DNA of 5,490 nt, from NCBI GenBank assembly GCA_003525045.1, contig DQGF01000222.1:14685-20174 (forward strand), read 5' to 3'. This stretch comes from Pseudomonas sp. (GTDB taxonomy: Bacteria; Pseudomonadota; Gammaproteobacteria; Pseudomonadales; Pseudomonadaceae). Within the stretch, counting starts at the first letter, position 1, and each line of letters opens with the position of its first letter. The position numbers and the translations under genes were made by a program. Positions 1-5,490 of this stretch are shown one piece after another. Under the pieces are notes generated by a model. The model ran no database searches. It was not told the origin of the DNA and saw nothing but the letters and a program-made list of their open reading frames with translations.

Positions 1-21
1 GAGCGAGCCTGCTCGCGAAGG
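1..21 (+). repeat. Partial REP element (Pseudomonas type), cut by window edge
   Basis: The first 21 bases match the REP arm seen in full at 901-926: an imperfect palindrome GCGAGC-CT-GCTCGC followed by GAAGG. The usual GTGG lead would lie just outside the window. No inverted partner occurs within the next 100 bases, so on this side it is a single REP and not the left half of a REPIN. It lies about 40 bases past the stop of the minus-strand 73-aa gene, where its hairpin could protect or terminate that transcript; this last point is inference. Confidence 0.8.
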
Positions 22-63
22 CGCCCGCTCGGACACCACCCATCGCCGCGCAAAACATGATCC

Positions 64-285
64 CTAGGTGCCGCGCCCCAGCCCTTCAGTCGCATTGGAA
101 AAAGCGACGCCCGCCGCGCGAATCAGTTGGCGCCATTCAACGCCGTTGATGAGCCCAGTGCGTTCCATCTCGTCGGCAGCCTTCAGCAGCTCGTCATACT
201 GCTCTTCAGCATCCATCCGGATTTCCGGCTCTTTCAGGAGCTGATACCAGGCATCCAGGGCTTCCTGCTTGCGATCATCATTCAT
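64..285 (-). CDS. Hypothetical protein, 73 aa, acidic and helical
   Basis: I do not recognise a named family. The product is a short, soluble, charged protein with no signal peptide, membrane segment or cysteine. Its first ~45 residues are rich in Glu/Asp/Lys with many Leu and Ala (LLKEPEIRMDAEEQYDELLK is typical), which suggests two or three amphipathic helices. The tail turns Gly/Ala rich. The ATG at 285-283 is preferred over an in-frame TTG at 291-289. A GGGAG ribosome-binding site at 297-293 sits 7 nt before the ATG but would nearly abut the TTG. The ATG overlaps the stop of a short upstream frame by 8 nt (ATGAATGA), an arrangement typical of translational coupling. The small size and overlapping pair could fit a toxin-antitoxin or phage-derived module, but no sequence motif supports that. 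Confidence 0.7.
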   Translation of the reverse strand: MNDDRKQEALDAWYQLLKEPEIRMDAEEQYDELLKAADEMERTGLINGVEWRQLIRAAGVAFSNATEGLGRGT

Positions 286-430
286 GGTCAAACTCCCAGG
301 CGATAACGTCTTTTGGAAGTTGTTTCATAAATGGCGTTCCTCGCTTCCGACGTACGGCATTCAGCTCATCAAACGCTATCCGCGACTTGTCGCAACGCTC
401 TTCGGGCGTCCTATCCCCCGCCAGTGACAA
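278..430 (-). CDS. Short ORF overlapping the 73-aa gene; possible truncated gene remnant
   Basis: This minus-strand frame is open from just after a TGA at 433-431 to its own TGA at 280-278, 50 codons at most. It reads like real protein: charged, with FDELNAVRRKRGTPF followed by MKQLPKDVIAWEFDHE. There is no good start at its 5' end; the first codon is TTG at 430-428, without a visible ribosome-binding site. The only ATG (328-326) would give just 16 residues, though AGGA lies 9 nt before it. Its stop overlaps the start of the 73-aa gene by 8 nt, as in a coupled operon. Two readings are possible: the C-terminal end of a longer gene whose front was replaced by the phosphodiesterase remnant upstream, or a tiny leader-type gene. 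I do not recognise a family. The start given is the limit of the open frame, not a proven start. Confidence 0.4.
   Translation of the reverse strand: MSLAGDRTPEERCDKSRIAFDELNAVRRKRGTPFMKQLPKDVIAWEFDHE
293..297 (-). promoter_or_regulatory. Ribosome-binding site deciding the start of the 73-aa gene
   Basis: On the minus strand GGGAG lies 7 nt upstream of the ATG at 285-283. It rules against the longer TTG start. It is embedded in the last codons (Trp-Glu) of the overlapping upstream frame, so ribosomes finishing that frame would cover this site. Confidence 0.6.
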
Positions 431-662
431 TCAAGGGGACAGGCTGCTCTTCATCCGACAGCGCCCCATGATGACCGATCCACGAGGTCGCAAATGGCTC
501 TCGCACCGAGCGAATCAAGCCGGCATTGTCCCCAGCGACCAGCAAAAGATCTCCGATGCGCCTGCAAGCTGCATCCGTCACGTTCTTCCCAAACATGCCA
601 CGGATCAGCGCTTCTTCTCGCGTAAACACTTCAAAGTGGGCGCCGAGCACTTCGCGCCAGCG
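411..662 (-). pseudogene. C-terminal remnant of an alkaline phosphatase / type I phosphodiesterase family gene
   Basis: The minus-strand frame from 662 to the TAG at 413-411 encodes 83 residues that closely resemble the C-terminus of alkaline phosphatase-superfamily phosphodiesterases/nucleotide pyrophosphatases. It begins RWREVLGAHFEVFTREEAL, then has a GMFG segment, RRIGDLLLVA and GHHGALSDEE, and ends in VPLIV. In that family the region lies after the 'GEPR-R-Y' segment, and the GxHG motif near the C-terminus supplies a late metal-ligand His. The natural C-terminus appears intact, but a TAG at 665-663 closes the frame directly upstream. The catalytic N-terminal domain (family proteins are about 370-450 aa) is absent. 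A further possible remnant, PLQDVEGKTPQIPMYF, lies in another frame at 712-665, which suggests a frameshift. The family assignment is from memory of the motif order. An expressed short ORF from GTG at 650 is conceivable but would lack catalytic parts. Confidence 0.55.
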
Positions 663-900
663 CTAAAATACATCGGAATTTGTGGGGTCTTACCCTCGAC
701 GTCCTGCAGTGGCGTCGCCAGTCGGCCACACCGGGTGATACGCCTCCCACTGAATGAACACTCTTGCAGTCGAAGACGCGCCTGGCCGCCTCCAATGTAG
801 AAAAAACGTGTGCCTGACAAAGACATCGCATCATAAAAGGCGTACGCCGCAACAGCCAGAGCGAGGCGGCCTGGTTCTCTGGTCCGCATGCAATCCAGAC

Positions 901-990
901 TGTGGGCGCGAGCCTGCTCGCGAAGGGGGCGTGTCAGTCGAGATCGATGCCGGATGTCAGTTCGCCTTCGCGAGCAGGCTCGCTCCCACA
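901..990. repeat. REPIN: inverted pair of Pseudomonas REP sequences
   Basis: The left arm (901-926) and right arm (965-990) are inverted copies of TGTGGG-N-GCGAGCCTGCTCGCGAAGG, differing only at position 907 (C in place of the A implied by the right arm). Each arm contains its own imperfect palindrome GCGAGC-CT-GCTCGC (left at 908-921). The roughly 38-base spacer is unrelated sequence. This two-arm organisation is the known REPIN form, mobilised in trans by RAYT transposases encoded elsewhere in such genomes; no RAYT gene is in the window. Transcripts on either strand would fold into a long hairpin. It lies in the divergent intergenic region about 195 bases upstream of the thiolase start. Confidence 0.9.
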
Positions 991-1111
991 CTGGATCTTT
1001 GCCGGCCACAGGATTTGTGTGCGCCCCAATGACCTAGTTTTGCTTTGCTTTGGCTTCAAAATGGCAAAAAACACCAGCTCCATTGAGCAGTTCCGGCATA
1101 GGCGAGAAACA

Positions 1112-1139
1112 TTGTCGAATCTAGACTCGGCCCGATAAA
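1112..1139 (+). promoter_or_regulatory. Candidate sigma-70 promoter for the thiolase (weak)
   Basis: TTGTCG (1112-1117) and GATAAA (1134-1139) are separated by 16 bases, each matching 4 of 6 consensus positions. The predicted transcript would start near 1147 and carry a leader of about 38 bases including the AGGAG at 1173-1177. Matches of this quality occur by chance, so this is only a candidate. Confidence 0.25.
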
Positions 1140-1184
1140 AATACTCAAGCTCAGAGTACCCGGGGCTGATCCAGGAGAACCACC

Positions 1185-2369
1185 ATGAACCCATCCGATA
1201 TTTTTGTTATCAGCGCCGTGCGCTCCGCCATCGGCAGCTTTGGCGGCTCACTCAAGGATGTGCCGCCCATCCAGCTGGCCACTGACGTTTGCCGCGCCGC
1301 CATCGAGCGTTCGGGCCTGGCGCCTGAGCACATCGGTCACGCCGTGATGGGGCACGTGATCCCGACGGAAGCGCGTGATGCCTACATCTCCCGCGCCGTG
1401 GCGATGAATGCCGGGCTGCCGAAAGAGACCCCGGCCTTCAACGTCAACCGCCTCTGCGGTTCCGGTTTGCAGGCGATTGTCAGTGCCGCGCAGAGTTTGA
1501 TGCTGGGGGATGCCGGGGCCGCGCTGGCCGGTGGCGTCGAGTCCATGAGCCGCGGCGCCTACTTGTTGCCGCAGGCACGCTGGGGCGCACGCATGGGCGA
1601 TATGCAGGCCATCGACTTCATGCTCGGTGTTCTGCAAGACCCCTTTGCCGGTTTCCACATGGGTATCACCGCGGAAAATATCGCCGAGCGCTATGGCATC
1701 ACTCGTCAAGCCCAGGATGAACTGGCGCTGCTGAGTCAGCAACGTGCGGCCCGAGCCATTGCCGAAGGCCGATTTGTCGGGCAGATCGTGCCCATCGAAG
1801 TGGCGACCCGCAAAGGCACGGTGACCTTTGCCACTGACGAACATGTGCGCGCCGAGCTCAATGCCGAACAATTGGGCAAGATGAAACCGGCCTTCAAAAA
1901 AGACGGCACCGTCACCGCCGGCAACGCGTCGGGCCTCAATGACGGCGCCGGTGCGCTGATCATGGCTACCGGTGAAATGGTGCGTGCCCAAGGCCTCAAG
2001 CCGATGGCCCGACTGGTCGGTTATGCCCATGCCGGTGTCGAACCGGAACTGATGGGACTGGGCCCGATTCCCGCCACTCGTCTGGTGCTCAAACGCGCCG
2101 GCCTGACCGTTGCCGACCTGGATGTCATCGAGTCTAACGAGGCCTTCGCCGCCCAGGCCTGTGCGGTGGCGCAAGAACTGGGCTTTGATCCGGAGAAGGT
2201 CAACCCTAACGGTTCGGGGATCTCCCTGGGTCATCCGGTGGGCGCCACCGGTGCGATTATCGCCACCAAGGCCATTCACGAACTGCACCGTGTTCAGGGT
2301 CGTTATGCCCTGGCGACCATGTGCATTGGCGGCGGCCAGGGCATCGCCGTGCTGTTCGAGCGCGTTTGA
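1185..2369 (+). CDS. bktB: Acetyl-CoA C-acyltransferase / beta-ketothiolase, BktB-like
   Basis: Thiolase II family enzyme. It catalyses reversible Claisen condensation of two acyl-CoAs, or thiolysis of 3-ketoacyl-CoA to acetyl-CoA plus a shortened acyl-CoA, in the cytosol. At 394 residues it has the normal family length. All catalytic elements are present: nucleophile Cys91 in NRLCGSGLQA, the NEAF motif at 318-321, His350 in GISLGHPVGATGA, and the acid/base Cys380 in CIGGGQG. Segments such as SMSRGAYLLPQARWGARMGD, TFATDEHVR and ARLVGYAHAGVEP resemble Cupriavidus BktB as I remember it, more than the short-chain enzyme PhaA. This suggests acceptance of C4-C6 substrates, and the symbol rests on that resemblance. 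The ATG at 1185 has AGGAG 7 nt upstream. No hydroxyacyl-CoA dehydrogenase, CoA-transferase or PHA gene is adjacent, so its pathway (fatty acid, ketone body or amino acid breakdown) cannot be fixed here. Confidence 0.93.
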   Translation: MNPSDIFVISAVRSAIGSFGGSLKDVPPIQLATDVCRAAIERSGLAPEHIGHAVMGHVIPTEARDAYISRAVAMNAGLPKETPAFNVNRLCGSGLQAIVSAAQSLMLGDAGAALAGGVESMSRGAYLLPQARWGARMGDMQAIDFMLGVLQDPFAGFHMGITAENIAERYGITRQAQDELALLSQQRAARAIAEGRFVGQIVPIEVATRKGTVTFATDEHVRAELNAEQLGKMKPAFKKDGTVTAGNASGLNDGAGALIMATGEMVRAQGLKPMARLVGYAHAGVEPELMGLGPIPATRLVLKRAGLTVADLDVIESNEAFAAQACAVAQELGFDPEKVNPNGSGISLGHPVGATGAIIATKAIHELHRVQGRYALATMCIGGGQGIAVLFERV

Positions 2370-2394
2370 CCGGCCCTCCCCCGCATGGCTCTCC

Positions 2395-2415
2395 TGCCCC
2401 CGTTCAGCGGGGGCA
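2395..2415 (+). terminator. GC-rich hairpin after the thiolase gene
   Basis: TGCCCCCG and CGGGGGCA form a perfect 8-bp stem around a 5-base TTCAG loop, 25 bases past the thiolase stop. There is no run of T after it, so it is not a textbook intrinsic terminator. It could still terminate weakly, stabilise the 3' end of the message, or separate the thiolase from the channel gene downstream. Confidence 0.5.
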
Positions 2416-2506
2416 TGGTTGAGCTCGGTCGACAAAACCCTTCGAAGAGTGGCGTGATGACCTAACCTCATAGGCTGAGTGACTATCAACAGAGTCGATC
2501 ACGCCT

Positions 2507-4894
2507 ATGCGTCCTGCATTGAAAGCCATGATCTTCGTCGCTTTCACGCTTTTCGGGTCGAGTCCCGGAATGCTGTCGGCAGCGGACCCGCCAGACACTT
2601 CAGCACCCAGGCCGGGCGCTGCAATCCTTGCCGTTTCCCAGAGCGATCTTCAGGCGCTGCAATTTCGCCTGGACAGCCTCAGACAGCAGGTCTCGCTGGT
2701 TGACAACTTCAATCAGCTGGAAGGCCCGCAGGATCTGGTTCAGCTTTTCATCCTCGATGTCGATCGCCTGTCCGCCTCGCTGCTTCCTCTGCAGACGCAA
2801 CTGCGCGCCCAACTCGGCGTGCTGGGGCCGGCACCGCTCGACGACGTCGCAACCGAGCAATCCGATATCGCCGGGCAAAGGGCGTCGCTCACCGAACAAA
2901 AAAACAAAGTCGATACCACCTTGAAAACCCTGGCGGCCCTGAAAGAAAGTGCCACCGACCTCATCAGCCAGATTGCCGGCGTTCGACGCAACCTGCTGGA
3001 AAGCGAACTGACCCTAAGCACCCGGAGCATCCTGAACCCGGGTTTCTGGTCACCGATATTGAGCCTGTCGCTGGACGATCGGCAGCGCTTGAGCTCGTTC
3101 ATCGATCAGGCGCGAGACGTGATCAAGGCCGCCTGGCAACCCGGTCAGCGCCTCTTCACGGCGGCATTGCTGTTGCTGGCTCTGGTCCTCTGGACCCTGG
3201 GCCGCAGGCTCGCCGAACGAGGGCTGACGTGGCTGTGCATCCACCGCATGCCCGAGGGACGCCTGCGCCGAAGCTCACTCGCACTGGCCTCGGTGCTGGC
3301 CACGGTATTGACCGTGGGCATTTCCCTGCAATTGCTGTTTTTTGCCTGCACACGTCAAAGTCCACTAACGCCGATGCTGACGACGTTTTCCCAGGAATTC
3401 GAAAAGGTCGTTTATGCCTGCGTGCTGATTACCGCCTTGAGCCGCGCCTTGTTGTCCACGCAACATCCCTCCTGGCGGCTGCCCGCGATTGCCGATCCCG
3501 TGGCGCTGTCGCTGAAACCTTTTCCTCGACTGTTGGCAGTCGTCCTGTTGATTCTGATGACGATTGTCCAGGTGGCTAATGCAACCGGCATGAGCAGTGA
3601 GGTCGTGATCGCCGGTCGAGGCGTCATCGCGCTGACGGTCACGTCGATTATCGTCGTTTTATTGGTCCGTACGGGCAAAGTCCGAAGATCAGTCGTAGTG
3701 AGTGGAGAAGCCCCCGAAGCGGGCACGACCTTCGCCGGCCTGCTCTACGCCATCACCGGATTGGCGATATTGATTTCCCTGTTATCGCTGCTGAGTGGTT
3801 ACATATCTCTGGCGAGGTTCATCACTTACGAACTGGTCTGGGGATTCCTCATCCTCTGCGGCTTCTACCTTCTGATGCAACTGACCAAGGACGCCTGCGA
3901 ATACCTGTTTTCGCCCAGAAGTGCAAGCGGCAAGGCGCTTAAACAGCTACTGGGCACTGATGACCGTCGACTGGAGCAGATCGAGGTCATTTTATCGGGG
4001 GTCAGCCGGGCCGGGCTGCTGTTGCTAGCGATAATCACCCTGTTTGTCGGTGGCGTCGGCACGACGCTGGGGCAACTGGTCACCAATGTTTCTTCCATAC
4101 TCGGCGGTGCCGGTCTGCGCAAACTGAATATCATTCCGGGCCACCTGATCAATGCTGTGCTGGCGTTGTTGATTGGCATCTACCTGATTCGATCGCTACG
4201 CCGATGGCTGGATAATGAACTCCTGCCCAAAACCGATATGGACCCAGGCATGCGCGCCTCGCTCAGCACGCTGTTTGCCAATATCGGCTACGCCTCGGTC
4301 ATTCTGCTGACGCTGTCGTCATTGGGCGTGCAATGGACCAACCTGGCGTGGATCGTCAGCGCCTTGTCAGTGGGCATCGGTTTCGGCTTGCAGGAGATCG
4401 TCAAGAACTTCGTCTCCGGCCTGATCCTGCTGACCGAGCGCCCGGTCAAGGTGGGCGACCTGATCAGTATCAGCGGGGTCGAAGGTGACATCCGCCGAAT
4501 CAACGTGAGGGCCACCGAAATCCAGCTCAGTGACCGCTCGATCGTCATCGTCCCGAACTCGCAGCTGATTTCCCAGAACCTGCGCAACGTGACCCTGGGC
4601 GGCAGCGCACAAGGGGTAGCGACACTCGAACTCACCTTCCCGCTGGACATCGACCCCGAACAGGTGAAAAACCTGCTGTATGACACCTACTGCGAACACG
4701 AGACCATTCTCGACAAACCGGCCCCGGTGGTGCGGTTCAGCAAACTGACGCCTGAAGGCATCACCTTGACGATCACCGGTTATGTCGGCAGTCCGAGAAT
4801 TGTCAGCACCACCAAAAGCGACCTGCTGTTTGAGATCCTCAAGCGCCTGGGTGCCGCCGGGATTGAATTGGCGAAGCCGGCACCCGCGGTGTGA
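2507..4894 (+). CDS. MscS-superfamily mechanosensitive channel with DUF3772-type N-terminal region
   Basis: Large inner-membrane channel (795 aa) of the small-conductance mechanosensitive family, which opens under membrane tension to release solutes on hypo-osmotic shock. Residues 1-25 look like a signal peptide (hydrophobic AMIFVAFTLFG, likely cleavage around LSA-AD). Residues ~40-205 are a helical, coiled-coil-prone periplasmic region. Its part around 130-185 (GVRRNLLESELTLSTRS, then NPGFWSP) fits DUF3772. About ten hydrophobic helices follow from ~215 to ~606. The MscS core starts with a pore helix at ~612-642 (SALSVGIGFGLQEIVKNF, VSGLILLTERP). The beta domain follows (VKVGDLISISGVEGDIRRIN, IVPNSQLIS) and then the cytoplasmic C-terminal domain to ~790. 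This is the long MscK/MscM-like layout, not the 286-aa MscS. The start is uncertain: ATG 2507 keeps a better signal peptide, while ATG 2528 is an alternative; neither has a strong ribosome-binding site. The gene follows the thiolase by 137 bases, probably as its own unit. Confidence 0.9.
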   Translation: MRPALKAMIFVAFTLFGSSPGMLSAADPPDTSAPRPGAAILAVSQSDLQALQFRLDSLRQQVSLVDNFNQLEGPQDLVQLFILDVDRLSASLLPLQTQLRAQLGVLGPAPLDDVATEQSDIAGQRASLTEQKNKVDTTLKTLAALKESATDLISQIAGVRRNLLESELTLSTRSILNPGFWSPILSLSLDDRQRLSSFIDQARDVIKAAWQPGQRLFTAALLLLALVLWTLGRRLAERGLTWLCIHRMPEGRLRRSSLALASVLATVLTVGISLQLLFFACTRQSPLTPMLTTFSQEFEKVVYACVLITALSRALLSTQHPSWRLPAIADPVALSLKPFPRLLAVVLLILMTIVQVANATGMSSEVVIAGRGVIALTVTSIIVVLLVRTGKVRRSVVVSGEAPEAGTTFAGLLYAITGLAILISLLSLLSGYISLARFITYELVWGFLILCGFYLLMQLTKDACEYLFSPRSASGKALKQLLGTDDRRLEQIEVILSGVSRAGLLLLAIITLFVGGVGTTLGQLVTNVSSILGGAGLRKLNIIPGHLINAVLALLIGIYLIRSLRRWLDNELLPKTDMDPGMRASLSTLFANIGYASVILLTLSSLGVQWTNLAWIVSALSVGIGFGLQEIVKNFVSGLILLTERPVKVGDLISISGVEGDIRRINVRATEIQLSDRSIVIVPNSQLISQNLRNVTLGGSAQGVATLELTFPLDIDPEQVKNLLYDTYCEHETILDKPAPVVRFSKLTPEGITLTITGYVGSPRIVSTTKSDLLFEILKRLGAAGIELAKPAPAV

Positions 4895-4907
4895 GCGGGT
4901 GCCCGGC
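4876..4907. terminator. Bidirectional hairpin between the converging channel and lsfA genes
   Basis: GCCGG-CACCCGC (4876-4887) pairs with GCGGGTG-C-CCGGC (4895-4907), giving a 12-bp stem with one bulged C (4902), or a perfect 9-bp inner stem if paired as GGCACCCGC/GCGGGTGCC. The 7-base loop contains the TGA stop of the channel gene (4892-4894), so the stem includes its last codons. The lsfA stop is 11 bases away on the other side. Neither strand has a clear T run after the stem. Its place between two converging stops favours a shared terminator or mRNA 3'-end stabiliser. Confidence 0.6.
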
Positions 4908-4917
4908 ATGATGCGGG

Positions 4918-5490
4918 TTACTTCGGTTGCGCCACGGTGCGCAGATAAGGTTTCACCGTTTTGAAGCCATCCGGATACTTCTTGCGCGCGTCCTCGTCGG
5001 AGACCGACGTGGGAATGATCACGTCATCCCCCGGACGCCAGTTCACCGGAGTGGCGACGGTGTGCTTGGCGTTCAGTTGCAGGGAATCGAGCAGGCGCAG
5101 CACTTCATCGAAGTTGCGCCCGGCACTCATCGGGTAGATCAGCATCGCCTTGACCTTCTTGTCCGGGCCGATGATGAACACCGAACGCACCGTGGCGTTG
5201 TCCACGGCGGTCCGTGCGCCGCCGCTGGCATTCGGATGAATCATGTCGTAGAGCTTGGCCACCACCAGGTTCTCGTCGCCGATCATGGGGTAGTTGACCG
5301 CATGGCCCTGGGTTTCTTCGATGTCTTTGGCCCAGGTCTGGTGGTTACTGACGGGGTCGACGCTGAGGCCGACGATTTTGGTGTTGCGCTTGTCGAACTC
5401 GGGCTTGAGTCCGGCCATGTAACCGAGTTCAGTGGTGCAGACCGGGGTGAAGTCCTTCGGGTGCGAGAACAGGATGGCCCACTTGTCGCC
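4918..5490 (-). CDS. lsfA: 1-Cys peroxiredoxin LsfA (Prx6 type), N-terminus outside window
   Basis: Cytosolic thiol peroxidase that reduces H2O2 and organic peroxides. The minus-strand frame runs open from the right edge (5490) to the TAA at 4920-4918, giving 190 residues; LsfA-type proteins are about 212, so roughly 20 N-terminal residues are missing. The visible part starts just before the active site FSHPKDFTPVCTTELG, with the peroxidatic Cys encoded at 5439-5437. No other cysteine follows, which agrees with the 1-Cys mechanism and excludes a typical 2-Cys AhpC. Family landmarks include LSVDPVSNH, LYDMIHPNA, TVRSVFIIGPDKKVK, YPMSAGRNFDEVLR and DSLQL, then the long C-terminal extension (ATPVNWRPGDDVIIP, KTVKPYLR) that separates Prx6 proteins from AhpC. 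An internal ATG at 5418-5416 is not the start, since it would remove the active site. LsfA is known in pseudomonads as a sulfate-starvation-associated protein; its promoter lies outside the window. Confidence 0.95.
   Translation of the reverse strand, partial: GDKWAILFSHPKDFTPVCTTELGYMAGLKPEFDKRNTKIVGLSVDPVSNHQTWAKDIEETQGHAVNYPMIGDENLVVAKLYDMIHPNASGGARTAVDNATVRSVFIIGPDKKVKAMLIYPMSAGRNFDEVLRLLDSLQLNAKHTVATPVNWRPGDDVIIPTSVSDEDARKKYPDGFKTVKPYLRTVAQPK

Larger units (their letters stand above)
663..1184. other. Gap of about 520 bases without an intact gene; contains a REPIN and the thiolase leader
   Basis: No open frame here has a plausible start, ribosome-binding site and protein-like composition together. 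Positions 663-712 may hold an out-of-frame piece of the phosphodiesterase remnant on the minus strand. Positions 713-900 show nothing I can name and may be decayed sequence. Positions 901-990 are an inverted REP pair. Positions 991-1184 form the AT-richer leader of the thiolase, including a (TTTGC)-like triplication near 1040-1055 and a weak promoter candidate. Confidence 0.6.

Noticed and set aside
64..430. Toxin-antitoxin pair
   Set aside because: The overlap and small sizes fit, but neither frame shows a motif of a known toxin or antitoxin family, and the first frame appears truncated. Kept only as a possibility to test.
387..800. 137-aa open frame on the plus strand
   Set aside because: It runs antisense to the phosphodiesterase remnant, has Ser/Arg/Pro/His-rich low-quality composition and no ribosome-binding site.
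901..990. Possible CRISPR repeat or insertion sequence end
   Set aside because: Only two inverted arms with one spacer, no direct-repeat array and no transposase; the arm sequence is the Pseudomonas REP motif.
605..1009. 134-aa open frame on the minus strand
   Set aside because: Its first ~35 codons read through the REPIN, and the rest is Arg/Cys rich with no family resemblance except a short stretch that may belong to the decayed phosphodiesterase gene.
1248..2489. 413-aa open frame on the minus strand, opposite the thiolase
   Set aside because: It is antisense to a fully conserved thiolase gene, and its translation is His/Gly/Arg rich with no recognisable domain. Long antisense frames are expected opposite genes with strong GC third-position bias.
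2416..2506. Sigma-70 promoter for the channel gene
   Set aside because: TTGAGC at 2419 has no acceptable -10 at 16-18 bases. Other AT-containing hexamers nearby lack a matching -35, so no call is made.
4367..4909. 180-aa open frame on the minus strand, opposite the MscS core
   Set aside because: It is antisense to the most conserved part of the channel, with Asp/Gln/His-rich composition and no start signal; a shadow frame.

Overview
The window looks like a chromosomal segment of a fluorescent Pseudomonas (P. fluorescens group). Three things suggest this: GC-rich coding with strong GC bias at third positions, copies of the Pseudomonas REP palindrome (core GCGAGCCTGCTCGC), and a 1-Cys peroxiredoxin of the LsfA type. 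This placement rests on recognition, not on a database search.

Layout. Positions 1-21 hold a lone REP copy, cut by the window edge. Positions 64-430 hold a minus-strand pair: a 73-aa hypothetical protein, and a short upstream reading frame that overlaps it by 8 nt. Directly upstream on the same strand (411-662) is what looks like the surviving C-terminus of an alkaline phosphatase / type I phosphodiesterase-family gene. It has no start codon and is closed by an in-frame stop, so it is a probable pseudogene. Positions 663-1184 have no intact gene but contain an inverted REP pair (REPIN) at 901-990. The block from 22 to 900 is therefore a small, partly decayed accessory islet between two REP sequences in the same orientation.

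From 1185 the window is ordinary conserved chromosome. It starts with a complete thiolase (BktB-like beta-ketothiolase, 394 aa, all catalytic residues present). A GC-rich hairpin follows, then a complete 795-aa multi-pass mechanosensitive channel of the MscS superfamily with an N-terminal periplasmic DUF3772-type region. Converging on it from the right edge is the 1-Cys peroxiredoxin lsfA, missing only about 20 N-terminal residues. A strong hairpin that includes the channel's stop codon separates these two converging genes.

How the genes relate. The thiolase handles acyl-CoA/acetoacetyl-CoA carbon, the channel releases solutes under hypo-osmotic stress, and LsfA reduces peroxides. Nothing in the sequence shows that they form one pathway, and each appears to be its own transcription unit. 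No convincing new multi-gene system is visible. The most unusual part is the REP-flanked islet with its gene remnant and overlapping small ORFs.
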